From Aestuariibacter sp. A3R04 (GTDB lineage: Bacteria > Pseudomonadota > Gammaproteobacteria > Enterobacterales > Alteromonadaceae): 64,000 bases of DNA. The notes beneath the pieces were generated by a model. That model was not told where the DNA came from. It made no database searches and saw only the letters and a program-made list of their open reading frames with translations. The stretch's first letter is position 1. Each line of letters starts with the position of its first letter. Location: positions 17,740 through 81,739 of the forward strand of contig NZ_JAHKQR010000009.1 of the NCBI RefSeq assembly GCF_018860805.1, given 5' to 3'. Positions 46,158-56,441 of this stretch are shown here, piece by piece. The position numbers and the translations under genes are program-made.

Positions 46158-46191
46158 CACTTTTTTAAAAACTTTAGAGAATAAAAAAGTG
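46158..46191 (+). promoter_or_regulatory. Inverted repeat upstream of cysJ
   Basis: CACTTTTTTA (46158-46167) and TAAAAAAGTG (46182-46191) form a perfect 10-bp dyad with a 14-nt spacer, about 70 nt before cysJ. It may be a CysB-type activator site, since cysJIH is CysB-controlled in enterobacteria. The CysB consensus is weak, so this is inference. Confidence 0.45.
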
Positions 46192-46260
46192 TGATTAATT
46201 CTTTTCGCTTATAGCAGAAAGTCGCTAGCCTTGTGGGCAATTAACTAAGGCTTATGGTTT

Positions 46261-48078
46261 ATGTCAGCGAATTCAAATCAAAATCAGGCACCCGGTGCGG
46301 TGCTCAATGAAACACAATGGAATGCGATAACGCAAGCCATTGCAGGATTAAACAAAGACCAGCTTACCTGGGTGAGTGGCTACGTTGCCGGTATGGCTGC
46401 TGCGCAGGGCGCTGCAGTGGTGCAGGATGCAGGTATTGCAACAGAGAGTGACAGCAAGGCCTCTATAACCGTATTGTTCGGCTCGCAAACCGGAAATGCA
46501 AAGGGCGTGGCACAGCAGTTTCACGCACAGGCTGAAGCGGCAGGTTATGCCAGCAAACTGGTTAGTATGGCTGATTTCAAGCCCCGCCAACTTAAAAATG
46601 AAACTCACGTGGCTATTTTCGTAAGTACCCATGGTGAAGGGGATGCACCTGACGATGCCGTGGAATTGCACGAATTCCTTGCGAGTAAAAAAGCCCCGAA
46701 ACTGGCAGGATTAAAATTTGCCGTGCTTGGTTTGGGCGACAGTAGCTATGAGTTTTTCTGTCAAACCGGAAAAGATTTCGACGAACGGCTGAGTAAATTA
46801 GGGGCAACTGCGATTGCACCACGTCTCGACTGCGATGTTGATTACGAAGACGCGGCGGCTCAGTGGTCTGAAAAGGTCATTGGAGCATTAAAAGACGATC
46901 TCGGCGCAGCGGGTTTTGCACAGGGGGCTGCGCAACCGGTATTAGCGGTGCAGACAGGTGAGTCGGTATACACGAAAAAGGCTCCCTTTACTGCCACACT
47001 GATGGAGTCTCAAAAAATCACTGGTCGGGATTCTGTAAAAGACATTCGTCATATTGAAATCAGCTTGGAAAACTCTGGTATTTCGTATCGCCCCGGTGAT
47101 GCTTTGGGCGTTTGGTTTAAGAACGGCGACGAGCTGGTTGCAGAGGTATTGGCATTAACTGAACTTGATGGCAGTGAATCTGTAACGGTTGGGGGAGACG
47201 CGCTCACACTGAGAGATGCCTTGACGGACAAACTGGAATTGACCTTGAGTTACCCGACTTTTGTCAAGGCGTATCAGGCCGCTACGAGCTCAGAAGCGCT
47301 AGGGGCTTTGCTTGCCGAGCCTGCCCAGTTGCGAACGTACCTCGCCGAAAGACAGATTATTGATATTATTCGTGACCACCCAGCGAAAGTACCTGCACAA
47401 GTCCTGGTGGATGCATTGCGCCCCATGACGCCGCGTTTATATTCCATTGCTTCCAGTCAGGCTGAAGTTGATGAAGAAGTACACCTGACCGTAGCCCATG
47501 TTGACTATGAAGCATTTGGAAAGCGTCACCAAGGTGGCGCCTCGAGCTACCTGTGTGAGCGTCTGCAAGAGGGCGGTTCGGTAGAGGTTTATATCGAAAA
47601 GAACGACAACTTCCGTTTGCCGGAAAACCCGGACACCCCCGTGATCATGGTGGGACCGGGCACGGGTATTGCGCCATTCCGCGCATTTATGCAGGAACGG
47701 GATGCTCAGGGCGCTGAGGGTAAGAACTGGTTGTTCTTTGGCAACCCTAATTTCACTCAGGACTTCCTGTATCAAGTTGAGTGGCAAGGTTATGTGAAAT
47801 CTGGTTTGCTCGACAAGATCACACTGGCATTTTCCAGAGATCAAAAAGAAAAAATTTATGTTCAACACCGTTTGTTGGAAAACGGTAAAGCGGTGTATGA
47901 ATGGCTTGAGTCCGGCGCACATTTTTACGTGTGTGGTGATGCAACGCATATGGCTAAAGACGTAGAAGAAGCGCTACTTTCGATAATTCGAGAACACGGT
48001 GGCAAGTCTGAAGACGACGCCAAAGCTTATCTTGTTGCAATGCGTAAAGCCAAACGTTATCAAAAGGATGTCTATTAA
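46261..48078 (+). CDS. cysJ: Sulfite reductase flavoprotein alpha-subunit
   Basis: CysJ passes electrons from NADPH through FAD and FMN to CysI. The 605-residue protein has an FMN flavodoxin domain ([47 protein letters not shown]) and a ferredoxin-reductase module ([37 protein letters not shown], and the terminal KRYQKDVY). Its stop overlaps cysI as TAATG. Confidence 0.96.
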   Translation: MSANSNQNQAPGAVLNETQWNAITQAIAGLNKDQLTWVSGYVAGMAAAQGAAVVQDAGIATESDSKASITVLFGSQTGNAKGVAQQFHAQAEAAGYASKLVSMADFKPRQLKNETHVAIFVSTHGEGDAPDDAVELHEFLASKKAPKLAGLKFAVLGLGDSSYEFFCQTGKDFDERLSKLGATAIAPRLDCDVDYEDAAAQWSEKVIGALKDDLGAAGFAQGAAQPVLAVQTGESVYTKKAPFTATLMESQKITGRDSVKDIRHIEISLENSGISYRPGDALGVWFKNGDELVAEVLALTELDGSESVTVGGDALTLRDALTDKLELTLSYPTFVKAYQAATSSEALGALLAEPAQLRTYLAERQIIDIIRDHPAKVPAQVLVDALRPMTPRLYSIASSQAEVDEEVHLTVAHVDYEAFGKRHQGGASSYLCERLQEGGSVEVYIEKNDNFRLPENPDTPVIMVGPGTGIAPFRAFMQERDAQGAEGKNWLFFGNPNFTQDFLYQVEWQGYVKSGLLDKITLAFSRDQKEKIYVQHRLLENGKAVYEWLESGAHFYVCGDATHMAKDVEEALLSIIREHGGKSEDDAKAYLVAMRKAKRYQKDVY

Positions 48079-49796
48079 TGAGTACCGAAAAATCTCCTTT
48101 CATTGTTGAAGGCAAATTGGCTGACAATGAACGCTTGAAGCGCGAGAGCGACAATTTGCGGGGCACAATTGCCCAAGACTTAAAAGACGATCTGACCGGT
48201 GGTTTTACTGCTGACAATTTCCAGCTCATTCGCTTTCACGGTATGTACCAGCAGGATGACCGCGATATTCGGGCAGAGCGCGCCAAGCAAAAGCTTGAGC
48301 CGTTGCACAATGTCATGTTGCGAGCGCGTTTGCCTGGTGGAATTATCACTCCAGAACAATGGCTGGTAATCGACAAATTCGCTGAAGATCATTCCATTTA
48401 TGGCAGTATCCGTCTTACTACGCGTCAGACTTTTCAGTTTCACGGCGTATTAAAGCCGAACATTAAACTGATGCATCAAACGCTCAATAGTACGGGGATT
48501 GATTCTATTGCCACCGCCGGCGACGTCAACCGCAACGTATTGTGTACGTCTAACCCTATCGAATCTGAACTTCATGTAGAAGCGTACGAATGGGCGAAAA
48601 AAATCAGTGAGCACTTGTTGCCTAAAACCCGAGCTTACGCAGAAATTTGGTTAGATGGCGAAAAAGTAGAAACCACAGAGAAGCCCGTTGAACCGATATT
48701 GGGTGATACCTACTTACCGCGCAAATTTAAAACCACCGTGGTTATTCCGCCGCAAAATGATGTAGACGTACACGCTAATGATCTGAACTTTGTGGCGATT
48801 GCCGACAATGGCAGACTGGTTGGCTTTAACGTATTGGTAGGCGGTGGTTTAGCCATGACTCACGGCGATAAATCAACATATCCACGGAAAGCAAGTGACT
48901 TTGGGTTCATTTCACTGGCCGATACGCTGGCCGTAGCCGAAGCCGTTGTTACCACCCAACGGGATTGGGGGAACCGAGTTAATCGCAAGAACGCGAAAAC
49001 CAAATATACCCTCGAACGCGTTGGTGTAGAGAACTTTAAAGCGGAAGTCGAGAAGCGGGCTGGCATTGCGTTTGCCGAAAGTCGCCCCTATACATTTACC
49101 AGCCGCGGAGATCGTTTTGGCTGGGCGGAAGGTATTGACGGCAAGTTTCACCTGACACTTTTTATCGAGAATGGACGGATCCTGGACTTTCCTGACAAGC
49201 CACTGAAAACGGGGTGCAGAGAAATTGCCAAGGTGCACAAAGGTGATTTCAGATTAACTGCCAATCAGAACCTAATCATCGCCGGCGTACCAGCCGATCA
49301 GAAAGATATTATCGAGAAGTTGGCCAGAGAACACGGGCTTATTCAGGATGATACTTCCAGGCAGATGCTTGATTCTATGGCTTGCGTTTCACTGCCTACT
49401 TGTCCGTTGGCCATGGCTGAAGCTGAGCGTTATCTGCCAGAAGCGGTAACCAGAATGGAAGAAATACTGGCTCTGCACGGTTTGCAGGAAGACAGTATTA
49501 TTTTCCGAATTACCGGGTGCCCGAACGGTTGTGGACGGGCTATGCTGGCGGAAGTCGGCTTGGTAGGCAAGGGACCAGGAAAGTACAACCTTCACATCGG
49601 TGGTAACCGCGAGGGCACGCGTATTCCAAAGATGTATAAGGAAAATATCGGTGAAGATGAGATTTTCGCGGAGCTGGATAGCCTTGTTGCCCGTTGGGCA
49701 AAAGAAAGAGAGCAAAGCGAAGCCTTTGGTGATTTTGTCGTGCGTGCCGGCATCATTGCACCTGTCATCGATTCAGCAAGAGATTTCTATGACTGA
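48078..49796 (+). CDS. cysI: Sulfite reductase hemoprotein beta-subunit
   Basis: CysI reduces sulfite to sulfide at a sirohaem coupled to a 4Fe-4S cluster. The 572-residue protein contains [38 protein letters not shown], and the cluster-binding cysteines in [21 protein letters not shown] and TGCPNGCGR. The start is coupled to cysJ and the end overlaps cysH by 8 nt. Confidence 0.97.
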   Translation: MSTEKSPFIVEGKLADNERLKRESDNLRGTIAQDLKDDLTGGFTADNFQLIRFHGMYQQDDRDIRAERAKQKLEPLHNVMLRARLPGGIITPEQWLVIDKFAEDHSIYGSIRLTTRQTFQFHGVLKPNIKLMHQTLNSTGIDSIATAGDVNRNVLCTSNPIESELHVEAYEWAKKISEHLLPKTRAYAEIWLDGEKVETTEKPVEPILGDTYLPRKFKTTVVIPPQNDVDVHANDLNFVAIADNGRLVGFNVLVGGGLAMTHGDKSTYPRKASDFGFISLADTLAVAEAVVTTQRDWGNRVNRKNAKTKYTLERVGVENFKAEVEKRAGIAFAESRPYTFTSRGDRFGWAEGIDGKFHLTLFIENGRILDFPDKPLKTGCREIAKVHKGDFRLTANQNLIIAGVPADQKDIIEKLAREHGLIQDDTSRQMLDSMACVSLPTCPLAMAEAERYLPEAVTRMEEILALHGLQEDSIIFRITGCPNGCGRAMLAEVGLVGKGPGKYNLHIGGNREGTRIPKMYKENIGEDEIFAELDSLVARWAKEREQSEAFGDFVVRAGIIAPVIDSARDFYD

Positions 49797-50535
49797 TACC
49801 CTAGTAGAGTTGCCCTCTTCTCTGTCTTTGGAGGCGAGTGCATCAGACATCGCTGCAATTAACGAGACGCTGGAAACCATGGACGCGGCCGCCCGCATCC
49901 AATGGGCGTTACACGCGTTGCCGGGAAACGCCATTGTGTCCTCCAGTTTTGGCGCACAATCAGCGGTCATGCTGCATTTGTTAACGCAAAGCAAGCCTGA
50001 TATTCCGGTTGTGTTAACCGATACCGGCTACCTGTTTCCGGAAACCTATCGCTTTGTTGATGAGTTAACAGAAAAGCTGGCTCTCAACTTACACGTGTAT
50101 CGAAACGATGTGTCTCCGGCGTGGCAGGAAGCGCGCTTTGGCCGCTTGTGGGAAAAGGGGGTTGAAGGCATCGAGCAATACAACCGCATGAACAAGGTTG
50201 AACCCATGCAACGGGCCTTGAAGGAGCTGCAAGCCAATACCTGGTTTGCGGGGCTAAGACGAAGTCAGTCTGATACCCGTGAAAAATTGCCCGTACTGCA
50301 AAAAGTCGGTGGCCAGTACAAAGTGTATCCCATTATCGATTGGAGTAATAAGGATCTGCACTATTACCTGAAAGACAATGAGCTTCCCTACCATCCACTT
50401 TGGGAGGAAGGTTATGTGTCTATTGGTGACTGGCATACCACCCGGTCGCTCCAAGAGGGCATGAGCGAGCAGGATACGCGCTTTTTTGGTCTTAAACGAG
50501 AATGTGGTTTGCACGAATTCGGCGATGGTATATAG
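49789..50535 (+). CDS. cysH: Phosphoadenylylsulfate (PAPS) reductase
   Basis: CysH reduces PAPS to sulfite with thioredoxin. I start at the ATG at 49789 inside the cysI end, giving 248 residues. The PP-loop-like [44 protein letters not shown] and the C-terminal catalytic ECGLH are present. The paired-cysteine iron-sulfur motif of APS reductases is missing, so PAPS is the likely substrate. Making PAPS needs cysD/N/C, which are not in this window. Confidence 0.95.
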   Translation: MTDTLVELPSSLSLEASASDIAAINETLETMDAAARIQWALHALPGNAIVSSSFGAQSAVMLHLLTQSKPDIPVVLTDTGYLFPETYRFVDELTEKLALNLHVYRNDVSPAWQEARFGRLWEKGVEGIEQYNRMNKVEPMQRALKELQANTWFAGLRRSQSDTREKLPVLQKVGGQYKVYPIIDWSNKDLHYYLKDNELPYHPLWEEGYVSIGDWHTTRSLQEGMSEQDTRFFGLKRECGLHEFGDGI

Positions 50536-50538
50536 GCT

Positions 50539-51471
50539 TCAGTGACCATCAACGACGGCAAACGGGCCGTTGAGCTTTTGTTTCAATGCGGCCAGATAGG
50601 ATGCATTGTCTTTCTTGCTGATAAGCTTCGCGAGTTCAGCACCTACTGCGGTGAATTTTATGTAAACTAAAGCCAGTCCGGTACGGGCTGGCTTTAGCAT
50701 AAACGACGATGTGCCAACGCGCCATCTCGAAGCCTGTTCACTGGGTAACTCCCCACTTTCTATCTCACTGTTATAAATTAATTTCATGTCTGACAGGGCG
50801 AGTAAATCTGGATAACCCACACCGAACTCCGCCAGATTGACGGGATCTGGTTGTCGGTGTCCGAGCAGTGAAAATAACCCTGGTTTTTGATGGTAGCCAA
50901 TGAGTATGCGGGGGACGGTATCTCCGGGTCGGGTGGCGGAGATGGAGACCACTTTGGAAAATACATCGGCATCCCGTTGCGTGAGAATTTTCAGGGTTTC
51001 CAAACTTCGCAGGGAAAAAGACCCGGGGCAACTGATTTCCACCGCCAGGATTTTCCCCCATAGTGTCTGCATGGTTTTGGAATAGATATTCTCGGCCATG
51101 TGAGAAAACGCGAAAAACCAATCCGGGTCGAGGTTTTCGCTGCTGATATCAGTGAGCGCTGTACCCAAGGCTTCTTCCATAATATTTTGCAGGTTTTTTA
51201 TTCGTTGCAGGGCTAACATTTCGCGCCGTCGTTCGATAATATTCCGTCGCCGTGCTGCATCGTGTAACGTCATATTGTCGGCTACACCTATGCGGCTAAA
51301 CCAGTGGCGAATACGATCTGCATTGTGTGCCGCAGCGTGATTGGCTCTGCCCGCTGTCGTCGATCTCACGCTGTCTGAGTCACTGCGTTTTTTCGCTGTG
51401 GCGTTCACGTCTTTTACCAGAGACGCGGTGGCAATTTCACTAGTCTGATCGATTTTCATCGCATTACCCAA
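50539..51471 (-). CDS. TIGR03899-type protein of unknown function
   Basis: The protein (310 residues, or 306 from the second ATG at 51459) resembles the TIGR03899 group of Vibrio and Alteromonas. Recognisable parts are RRRNIIERRREMLALQRIKNLQNIMEEAL, DPDWFFAFSHMAENIYSKTMQTLWGKILAVEISCPGSFSLRSLETLKILTQRDA and LKPARTGLALVYIKFTAVGAELAKLI. It has no signal or membrane helix. The start is uncertain because neither ATG has a good ribosome-binding site. It is convergent with cysH. Confidence 0.75.
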   Translation of the reverse strand: MGNAMKIDQTSEIATASLVKDVNATAKKRSDSDSVRSTTAGRANHAAAHNADRIRHWFSRIGVADNMTLHDAARRRNIIERRREMLALQRIKNLQNIMEEALGTALTDISSENLDPDWFFAFSHMAENIYSKTMQTLWGKILAVEISCPGSFSLRSLETLKILTQRDADVFSKVVSISATRPGDTVPRILIGYHQKPGLFSLLGHRQPDPVNLAEFGVGYPDLLALSDMKLIYNSEIESGELPSEQASRWRVGTSSFMLKPARTGLALVYIKFTAVGAELAKLISKKDNASYLAALKQKLNGPFAVVDGH

Positions 51472-51593
51472 AAACTTTGCAACTTTGTGTTTATGAAACC
51501 ATACTTTTATTCAGAGTGGTATCAGGTATTAACTTGCAAATACGAAACCACCGAGTACGATTAGATTAGGCAGTTAAATAGGACAAAACGGAA

Positions 51594-53825
51594 ATGTCAT
51601 CCTCTGGATATGAGAACGATGAGTTAATATTCCTCGACGAGGATACACACCCCGAACTGGAACCCGCATTTTCTAAGGTTTGGAACGTTCTCATTGTGGA
51701 TGACGACGAAGAGATTCACACGGTTACCCGTTTGGCTCTAGCGGACTTAACCTTTGCTGAACGCCGGTTAAATTACATTCATGCCTATTCAGGTGAGCAA
51801 GCAAAAACTCTACTCGCTGAATTCGGCAGAGATATTTCCATTATTTTACTTGATGTGGTCATGGAAACAGATGATGCCGGACTTTCTGTCGTTCAATATT
51901 TACGTGAAGAGTTAAACTTGCACGAACCGCGGATTATTCTGCGTACTGGTCAACCGGGTTATGCTCCGGAAGAAGATGTTATTCGAAATTACGACATCAA
52001 CGATTACAAAACTAAAACGGAACTCACGCGCAGTAAGTTACTCACTACTGTTTTGTCCTCTATTCGATCTTATCAGCAAATTCTCACCATTAATCAGAGC
52101 CGATTGGGTTTGCAAAAAATTATTGCCTCTGCGGCGAACCTGTTAGAAGAGCATTCTATCAAGGGGTTTTGTGAGGGAATTGTCACACAAATCAGTTCGT
52201 TACTTGGGCTGGAGGCTGAGGGGGTGGTGTGTGCCCGTGCAGGCTCAGTATTAGACCGCGATGACGATGGCGTATACGTGCTTGGCGCAGCAGGGCATTT
52301 CGCGTCCTTCATAAATAAGCCGGTTGAAGAAATTAATAATGAATCGATTGTTGAGAATATCAATCGAAGCTTGCGGCTAAAGCGTCACATTGTGGAAGAT
52401 AGCCTGACGGTACTGTATCTAAACAGTTCTGGCTTCGAGGCGGCGGTTTATATCGATATGGTAAATCCACTGAGTGTTGTGGACCGTCAGTTGCTCGAAG
52501 TGTTTTTGTCTAGTATTTCGGTAGGGTATGAAAACGTTAATTTGTTTCACGAGTTGAGAAATGCCGCTTTCCGTGATTGGCTAACTCGCCTGCCAAACCG
52601 AAATGAATTCATTAATATGCTGGACAGGCCATCCGTATTGGGGGCTGCTGATTTATGTGTAGCAGTGATTGATGTTAATCACTTTTCAGATATAAACGAT
52701 GGGCTTGGCCAGGAAGCCGGGAATGAATTGTTGCGCGCCATTGCCCGGCGTCTTGAGAAAAGCTTACCCAAAGAAGTGCGAAAAAGTCGCATTGCCGCTG
52801 ATGTATTTGGTCTGATAGGGCCGTCAACTCTGGTTAGCGCAGAAAATATTAATGCGGTGTTTGCCTCCAGTTTTCGGGCTGGAGATCACACGTTGCCTGT
52901 CAATGTGACCATGGGTTTTTACAAAATAGACAAAGAGAAAAAAACAGGTATAGAACTGCTGAAACGAGCCAACATTGCATTAAATCGGGCGAAAAAGAAC
53001 ATCAGTGACAATTTTGAATTTTACAAGCCTGAATTTGAAAAGCGCACGACTTATCAGTTGAATATGATCCGCAGCCTTCGCGCTGATTTCCACGAGCGGA
53101 AGTTGCAATTGTGGTTTCAACCACAGGTTGAGCTAGCAAGCGAAAAGGTCATTGGTGTGGAAGGGTTGTTGCGATGGCCGGATGGGAATGGAGGTTACAT
53201 TTCTCCCACTGAATTTGTGCCGTTGGCGGAATATTCCGGGTTAATTGTGGATATTGGGAAATGGGTGCTAGATGAGTCGTGCAAACGAATTCGGGAGCTC
53301 GACAAACGAGGCTACGGCGACATTAGGGTTGCGGTGAATGTTTCCATACCTCAGTTTCGCGATCGATTGTTTGTCGATAAAGTGAAAGGTGCGCTAGAAA
53401 AATATGATTGTGCGCCGCACAAACTGGAATTGGAAATTACCGAGAGTGTGGTAATGGACGAGCCTCAAATTGTTATCGATGCTCTTACCAGTTTAAAGGA
53501 ATTTGGTGTATCTATCGCCATCGACGATTTCGGCACCGGTTTTTCTTCTATGAGTTATCTGCAGAAACTTCCCTTAGACAGGCTTAAAGTAGACCGTTCC
53601 TTTGTCAAAGACATTAAACCTGGAGAAAGTGCCGTCATCGCTGAAACCATTGTTACGCTAGGTAATAAACTTGGCTTAATAACAATTGCCGAAGGTGTTG
53701 AGAAACGGCAGCAGGCAAGCTACATGATCAAACTGGGTTGCGATGAAGCTCAGGGATATTTGTTTGCCCGTCCTATGCCGTTTGATGATTTGCTGACATT
53801 CTTGCAGAACAGCAATAAAGACTAG
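51594..53825 (+). CDS. Response regulator with DUF3369, degenerate GGDEF and EAL domains
   Basis: The 743-residue protein joins an N-terminal receiver domain (VDDDEEIH at about 36-42, phospho-acceptor D87 in ILLDVVME, IILRTGQPG) to a DUF3369 domain (about 190-310), a GGDEF domain whose signature is AADVF (not catalytic), and an EAL domain that reads EGL but keeps the catalytic Glu, VNVSIPQ, LEITESV, IDDFGTGFSSMSYLQ, KVDRSFV and IAEGVEK. It should be a phosphorylation-controlled c-di-GMP phosphodiesterase. No cognate kinase is adjacent. Confidence 0.9.
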   Translation: MSSSGYENDELIFLDEDTHPELEPAFSKVWNVLIVDDDEEIHTVTRLALADLTFAERRLNYIHAYSGEQAKTLLAEFGRDISIILLDVVMETDDAGLSVVQYLREELNLHEPRIILRTGQPGYAPEEDVIRNYDINDYKTKTELTRSKLLTTVLSSIRSYQQILTINQSRLGLQKIIASAANLLEEHSIKGFCEGIVTQISSLLGLEAEGVVCARAGSVLDRDDDGVYVLGAAGHFASFINKPVEEINNESIVENINRSLRLKRHIVEDSLTVLYLNSSGFEAAVYIDMVNPLSVVDRQLLEVFLSSISVGYENVNLFHELRNAAFRDWLTRLPNRNEFINMLDRPSVLGAADLCVAVIDVNHFSDINDGLGQEAGNELLRAIARRLEKSLPKEVRKSRIAADVFGLIGPSTLVSAENINAVFASSFRAGDHTLPVNVTMGFYKIDKEKKTGIELLKRANIALNRAKKNISDNFEFYKPEFEKRTTYQLNMIRSLRADFHERKLQLWFQPQVELASEKVIGVEGLLRWPDGNGGYISPTEFVPLAEYSGLIVDIGKWVLDESCKRIRELDKRGYGDIRVAVNVSIPQFRDRLFVDKVKGALEKYDCAPHKLELEITESVVMDEPQIVIDALTSLKEFGVSIAIDDFGTGFSSMSYLQKLPLDRLKVDRSFVKDIKPGESAVIAETIVTLGNKLGLITIAEGVEKRQQASYMIKLGCDEAQGYLFARPMPFDDLLTFLQNSNKD

Positions 53826-53831
53826 CACGTT

Positions 53832-54431
53832 TTATTGTGGTAGTTGTCGTTTCACCGCGGCACGCAGGCTGGGAATAACTTCAGCCTCAAACCAGGGGTG
53901 GCGGCTAAACCAGCGATTATTTCTCCCAGATGGATGTGGCAAAATATATTCTGTTTGCGCGTGCTCGTGACCAACTGTTCGCTGGTGTTCGATGGCAGCG
54001 GTCAAGGTGTTAAATTGCGGTAAATAATATTGCTGTGCATATCTGCCGACATACAGTGTTAAGCCGGGATTAACATGTGACAATAGCTGTTGATGCCATG
54101 CGGGAGCGCATTCTTTTCTAGGTGGTCGGTCACTGCCTTTGTTGTAACCTGGGAAACAAAAGCCCATTGGCACCACAGAACATATGTTTTTATTATAAAA
54201 AGTATTTTTATTTATACCCATCCAGTTTCTGAGACGGTCTCCGCTGACATCGTTCCATGGTGTCTGACTTTCGTGCGCTTTTAATCCTGGCGCCTGACCA
54301 ATAATGAGGATGCGACTCTCTTCAGCTACTGATAGAACGGGCCTTGGAGGGTATGGCAGAGCCGCAACACAGCGCTGACACTGATAAATTCTGGTAATAA
54401 GATTATCGAATTGAGATGAAGTTTTTGACAT
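53832..54431 (-). CDS. Uracil-DNA glycosylase family protein
   Basis: The 199-residue protein belongs to the UDG superfamily. ILIIGQAPGLKAHESQTPWNDVSGDRLRNWM holds motif A, and YILPHPSGRNNRWF is the characteristic C-terminal motif of the small bacterial group. CQRC near the N-terminus resembles one pair of iron-sulfur ligands, but the full four-cysteine set of family-4 enzymes is not evident. I use the ATG at 54431 rather than the TTG at 54440. Its substrate range is uncertain. Confidence 0.82.
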   Translation of the reverse strand: MSKTSSQFDNLITRIYQCQRCVAALPYPPRPVLSVAEESRILIIGQAPGLKAHESQTPWNDVSGDRLRNWMGINKNTFYNKNICSVVPMGFCFPGYNKGSDRPPRKECAPAWHQQLLSHVNPGLTLYVGRYAQQYYLPQFNTLTAAIEHQRTVGHEHAQTEYILPHPSGRNNRWFSRHPWFEAEVIPSLRAAVKRQLPQ

Positions 54432-54554
54432 ATATTGCAAAGAATATCATTGTTGTCACATTGCTGTCATCTTGGTGTGATCCAAATTTGACCAATGGCC
54501 GTTTTTACAGTATGCTAACAAATACAGTATCCACTGTACCACAGGAGTAATCAC

Positions 54555-54869
54555 ATGCGTAAAACATTAATCGGCTTGGCGCTGGTAACTACGTTTGGAG
54601 TTGCGCATGCGGAGTCTGGCGACAACCAGCTTTTCGATTGTATGGATGCGAAATCATTCGAAATGAATAACCAATGTATGGCTGACAAAATCAGCAGTAA
54701 CATTCGTTACCGCGATGCAGAGAACCAAATGGCTGAGCTAGCCAGTGATAATCTGGGCGACTACGCCATTGCGACAATGACCTTCGATCAGGAAAAAATG
54801 CAGATCGATATTGTTGCTCACAGAGATGCACTTCAAGCAAACAATACCCTTGTAATGACAAGAAACTAA
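54555..54869 (+). CDS. Small periplasmic protein of unknown function
   Basis: The 104-residue product has a signal peptide (MRKTLIGLALVTTFGVAHA) and a short mature domain with two cysteines (FDCMDAKSFEMNNQCMADK) that may pair. A CAGGAG ribosome-binding site precedes the ATG. I do not recognise the family. A strong terminator follows. Confidence 0.72.
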   Translation: MRKTLIGLALVTTFGVAHAESGDNQLFDCMDAKSFEMNNQCMADKISSNIRYRDAENQMAELASDNLGDYAIATMTFDQEKMQIDIVAHRDALQANNTLVMTRN

Positions 54870-54896
54870 AAAAACCGGTCTGAGACCGGTTTTTTT
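54868..54896. terminator. Bidirectional terminator before sthA
   Basis: AAAAACCGGTC-TGA-GACCGGTTTTTTT has A and T runs on both sides and separates two convergent genes. Confidence 0.93.
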
Positions 54897-54903
54897 ATGT
54901 CAG

Positions 54904-56325
54904 CTAGAAAATCCTGTTCAACCCGTTGAGTGCCGCCACCCGGTATGCTTCTGCCATAGTGGGGTAATTGAAGGTGGTATTGACAAAGTAATCGATAGTA
55001 TTCCCCGGTCCTTTTTGTTGCATAATAGCCTGACCGATATGCACAATCTCCGAAGCACGTTCTCCAAAGCAGTGAATACCTAATACCTCTTTGGTTTCGC
55101 GATGGAACAAAATCTTAAGACTGCCCACGGTGGTCGATGCGATCTGCGCTCGGGCGAGGTGCTTAAATTGCGCTCGTCCAACTTCGTACGGGACTTTTTG
55201 CGCTGTGAGTTCTTGTTCTGTTTTGCCCACCGAGCTAATTTCAGGAATCGTGTATATCCCTGTTGGGATATCTTCTACCAGTTGGGAATCCGCTTTTCCT
55301 GATATCATTGATTCGGCTGCAGACCGCCCTTGGTTATAGGCCGCTGAAGCGAGACTGGGATAACCAATTACGTCACCCACTGCAAAAATGTTTTCCACGG
55401 TAGTGCGATAATTTGCGTCAACTTTCAATTGTCCGCGGGAGTCAGCTTTTAAACCAACCGCTTCCAGGTTCAGCATATCTGTATTACCCGTTCGACCATT
55501 GGCAAATAAAAGGCAGTCAGCGCGCATGCGTTTGCCTGATTCCAGGTTTACAATTACAGAGTCTTCTCGCCCTTCAACAGATTTGTAGCTTTCCATATGT
55601 CTTATTACTACGCCATTGTTCCAAAGGTGATAGCTCAGTGCATCTGAAATTTCTGTATCCAAAAAGGAAAGTAATCTGTCACGCATATTGACCAGATCTA
55701 CTTTTACACCCATTCCTCTGAAAATACTGGCGTACTCAGAACCAATTACACCGGCGCCGTAAATAATGATGTTTTGCGGTTCGTGTTTTAATGAGAGGAT
55801 GGTGTCAGAGTTGTAGATCCGTGGGTGGTTAAAATCTATGTCTTTTGGGCAATAGGGACGGGAGCCGGTGGCGATAGCAATTTGCGCTGCCGTAATTTGA
55901 TCTGTTGAACCATCAGCTTTAACGATCTGAATAGTATTTGCGTCTACAAAGCGGGCTTCACCATGAATAAGTGTTACGCGATTGCGATCGTAAAACGAAG
56001 CTCTGAGTTTTGACTGACTGCGAATAACTCCACTGGCATGGCTCATAACTTCAGCAAATGTCATATGCCTGTTGCGCAAGCTGTCGGAAAACAAAGGGTT
56101 ACTGTTGTATTCTATCAGGCGACTCACGGAGTGGCGCAGCGCTTTAGACGGAATCGTTCCCCAATGTGTACAACCGCCACCTACGGCGCTATATCGCTCA
56201 ATCACCGCAACCGTTTTTCCTGCTTTAGCCAGTTGCATGGCTACCCCTTCACCTCCAGGACCGGTGCCGATTACAACGGCATCATACTGGTATACAGGTG
56301 CAGATTTTGTACTTTTTTTTGTCAT
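54904..56325 (-). CDS. sthA: Soluble pyridine nucleotide transhydrogenase
   Basis: SthA is a flavoprotein that equilibrates NADPH/NAD+ with NADP+/NADH. The 473-residue protein has the FAD motif [21 protein letters not shown], the redox-site region [18 protein letters not shown] (a single Cys instead of the pair in disulfide reductases, as expected), the second nucleotide motif [16 protein letters not shown], and the C-terminal [21 protein letters not shown]. Confidence 0.96.
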   Translation of the reverse strand: MTKKSTKSAPVYQYDAVVIGTGPGGEGVAMQLAKAGKTVAVIERYSAVGGGCTHWGTIPSKALRHSVSRLIEYNSNPLFSDSLRNRHMTFAEVMSHASGVIRSQSKLRASFYDRNRVTLIHGEARFVDANTIQIVKADGSTDQITAAQIAIATGSRPYCPKDIDFNHPRIYNSDTILSLKHEPQNIIIYGAGVIGSEYASIFRGMGVKVDLVNMRDRLLSFLDTEISDALSYHLWNNGVVIRHMESYKSVEGREDSVIVNLESGKRMRADCLLFANGRTGNTDMLNLEAVGLKADSRGQLKVDANYRTTVENIFAVGDVIGYPSLASAAYNQGRSAAESMISGKADSQLVEDIPTGIYTIPEISSVGKTEQELTAQKVPYEVGRAQFKHLARAQIASTTVGSLKILFHRETKEVLGIHCFGERASEIVHIGQAIMQQKGPGNTIDYFVNTTFNYPTMAEAYRVAALNGLNRIF

Positions 56326-56441
56326 AACAAATTACACTCAGACTAATGAGGTTCCCGATAAGAGAGGTTAGGAGGAGACAGACTGTGTTCCGGCCCACGT
56401 GAATAAAGTCTAGCAATATTTTCATCATCTTAGCAAAAGTA

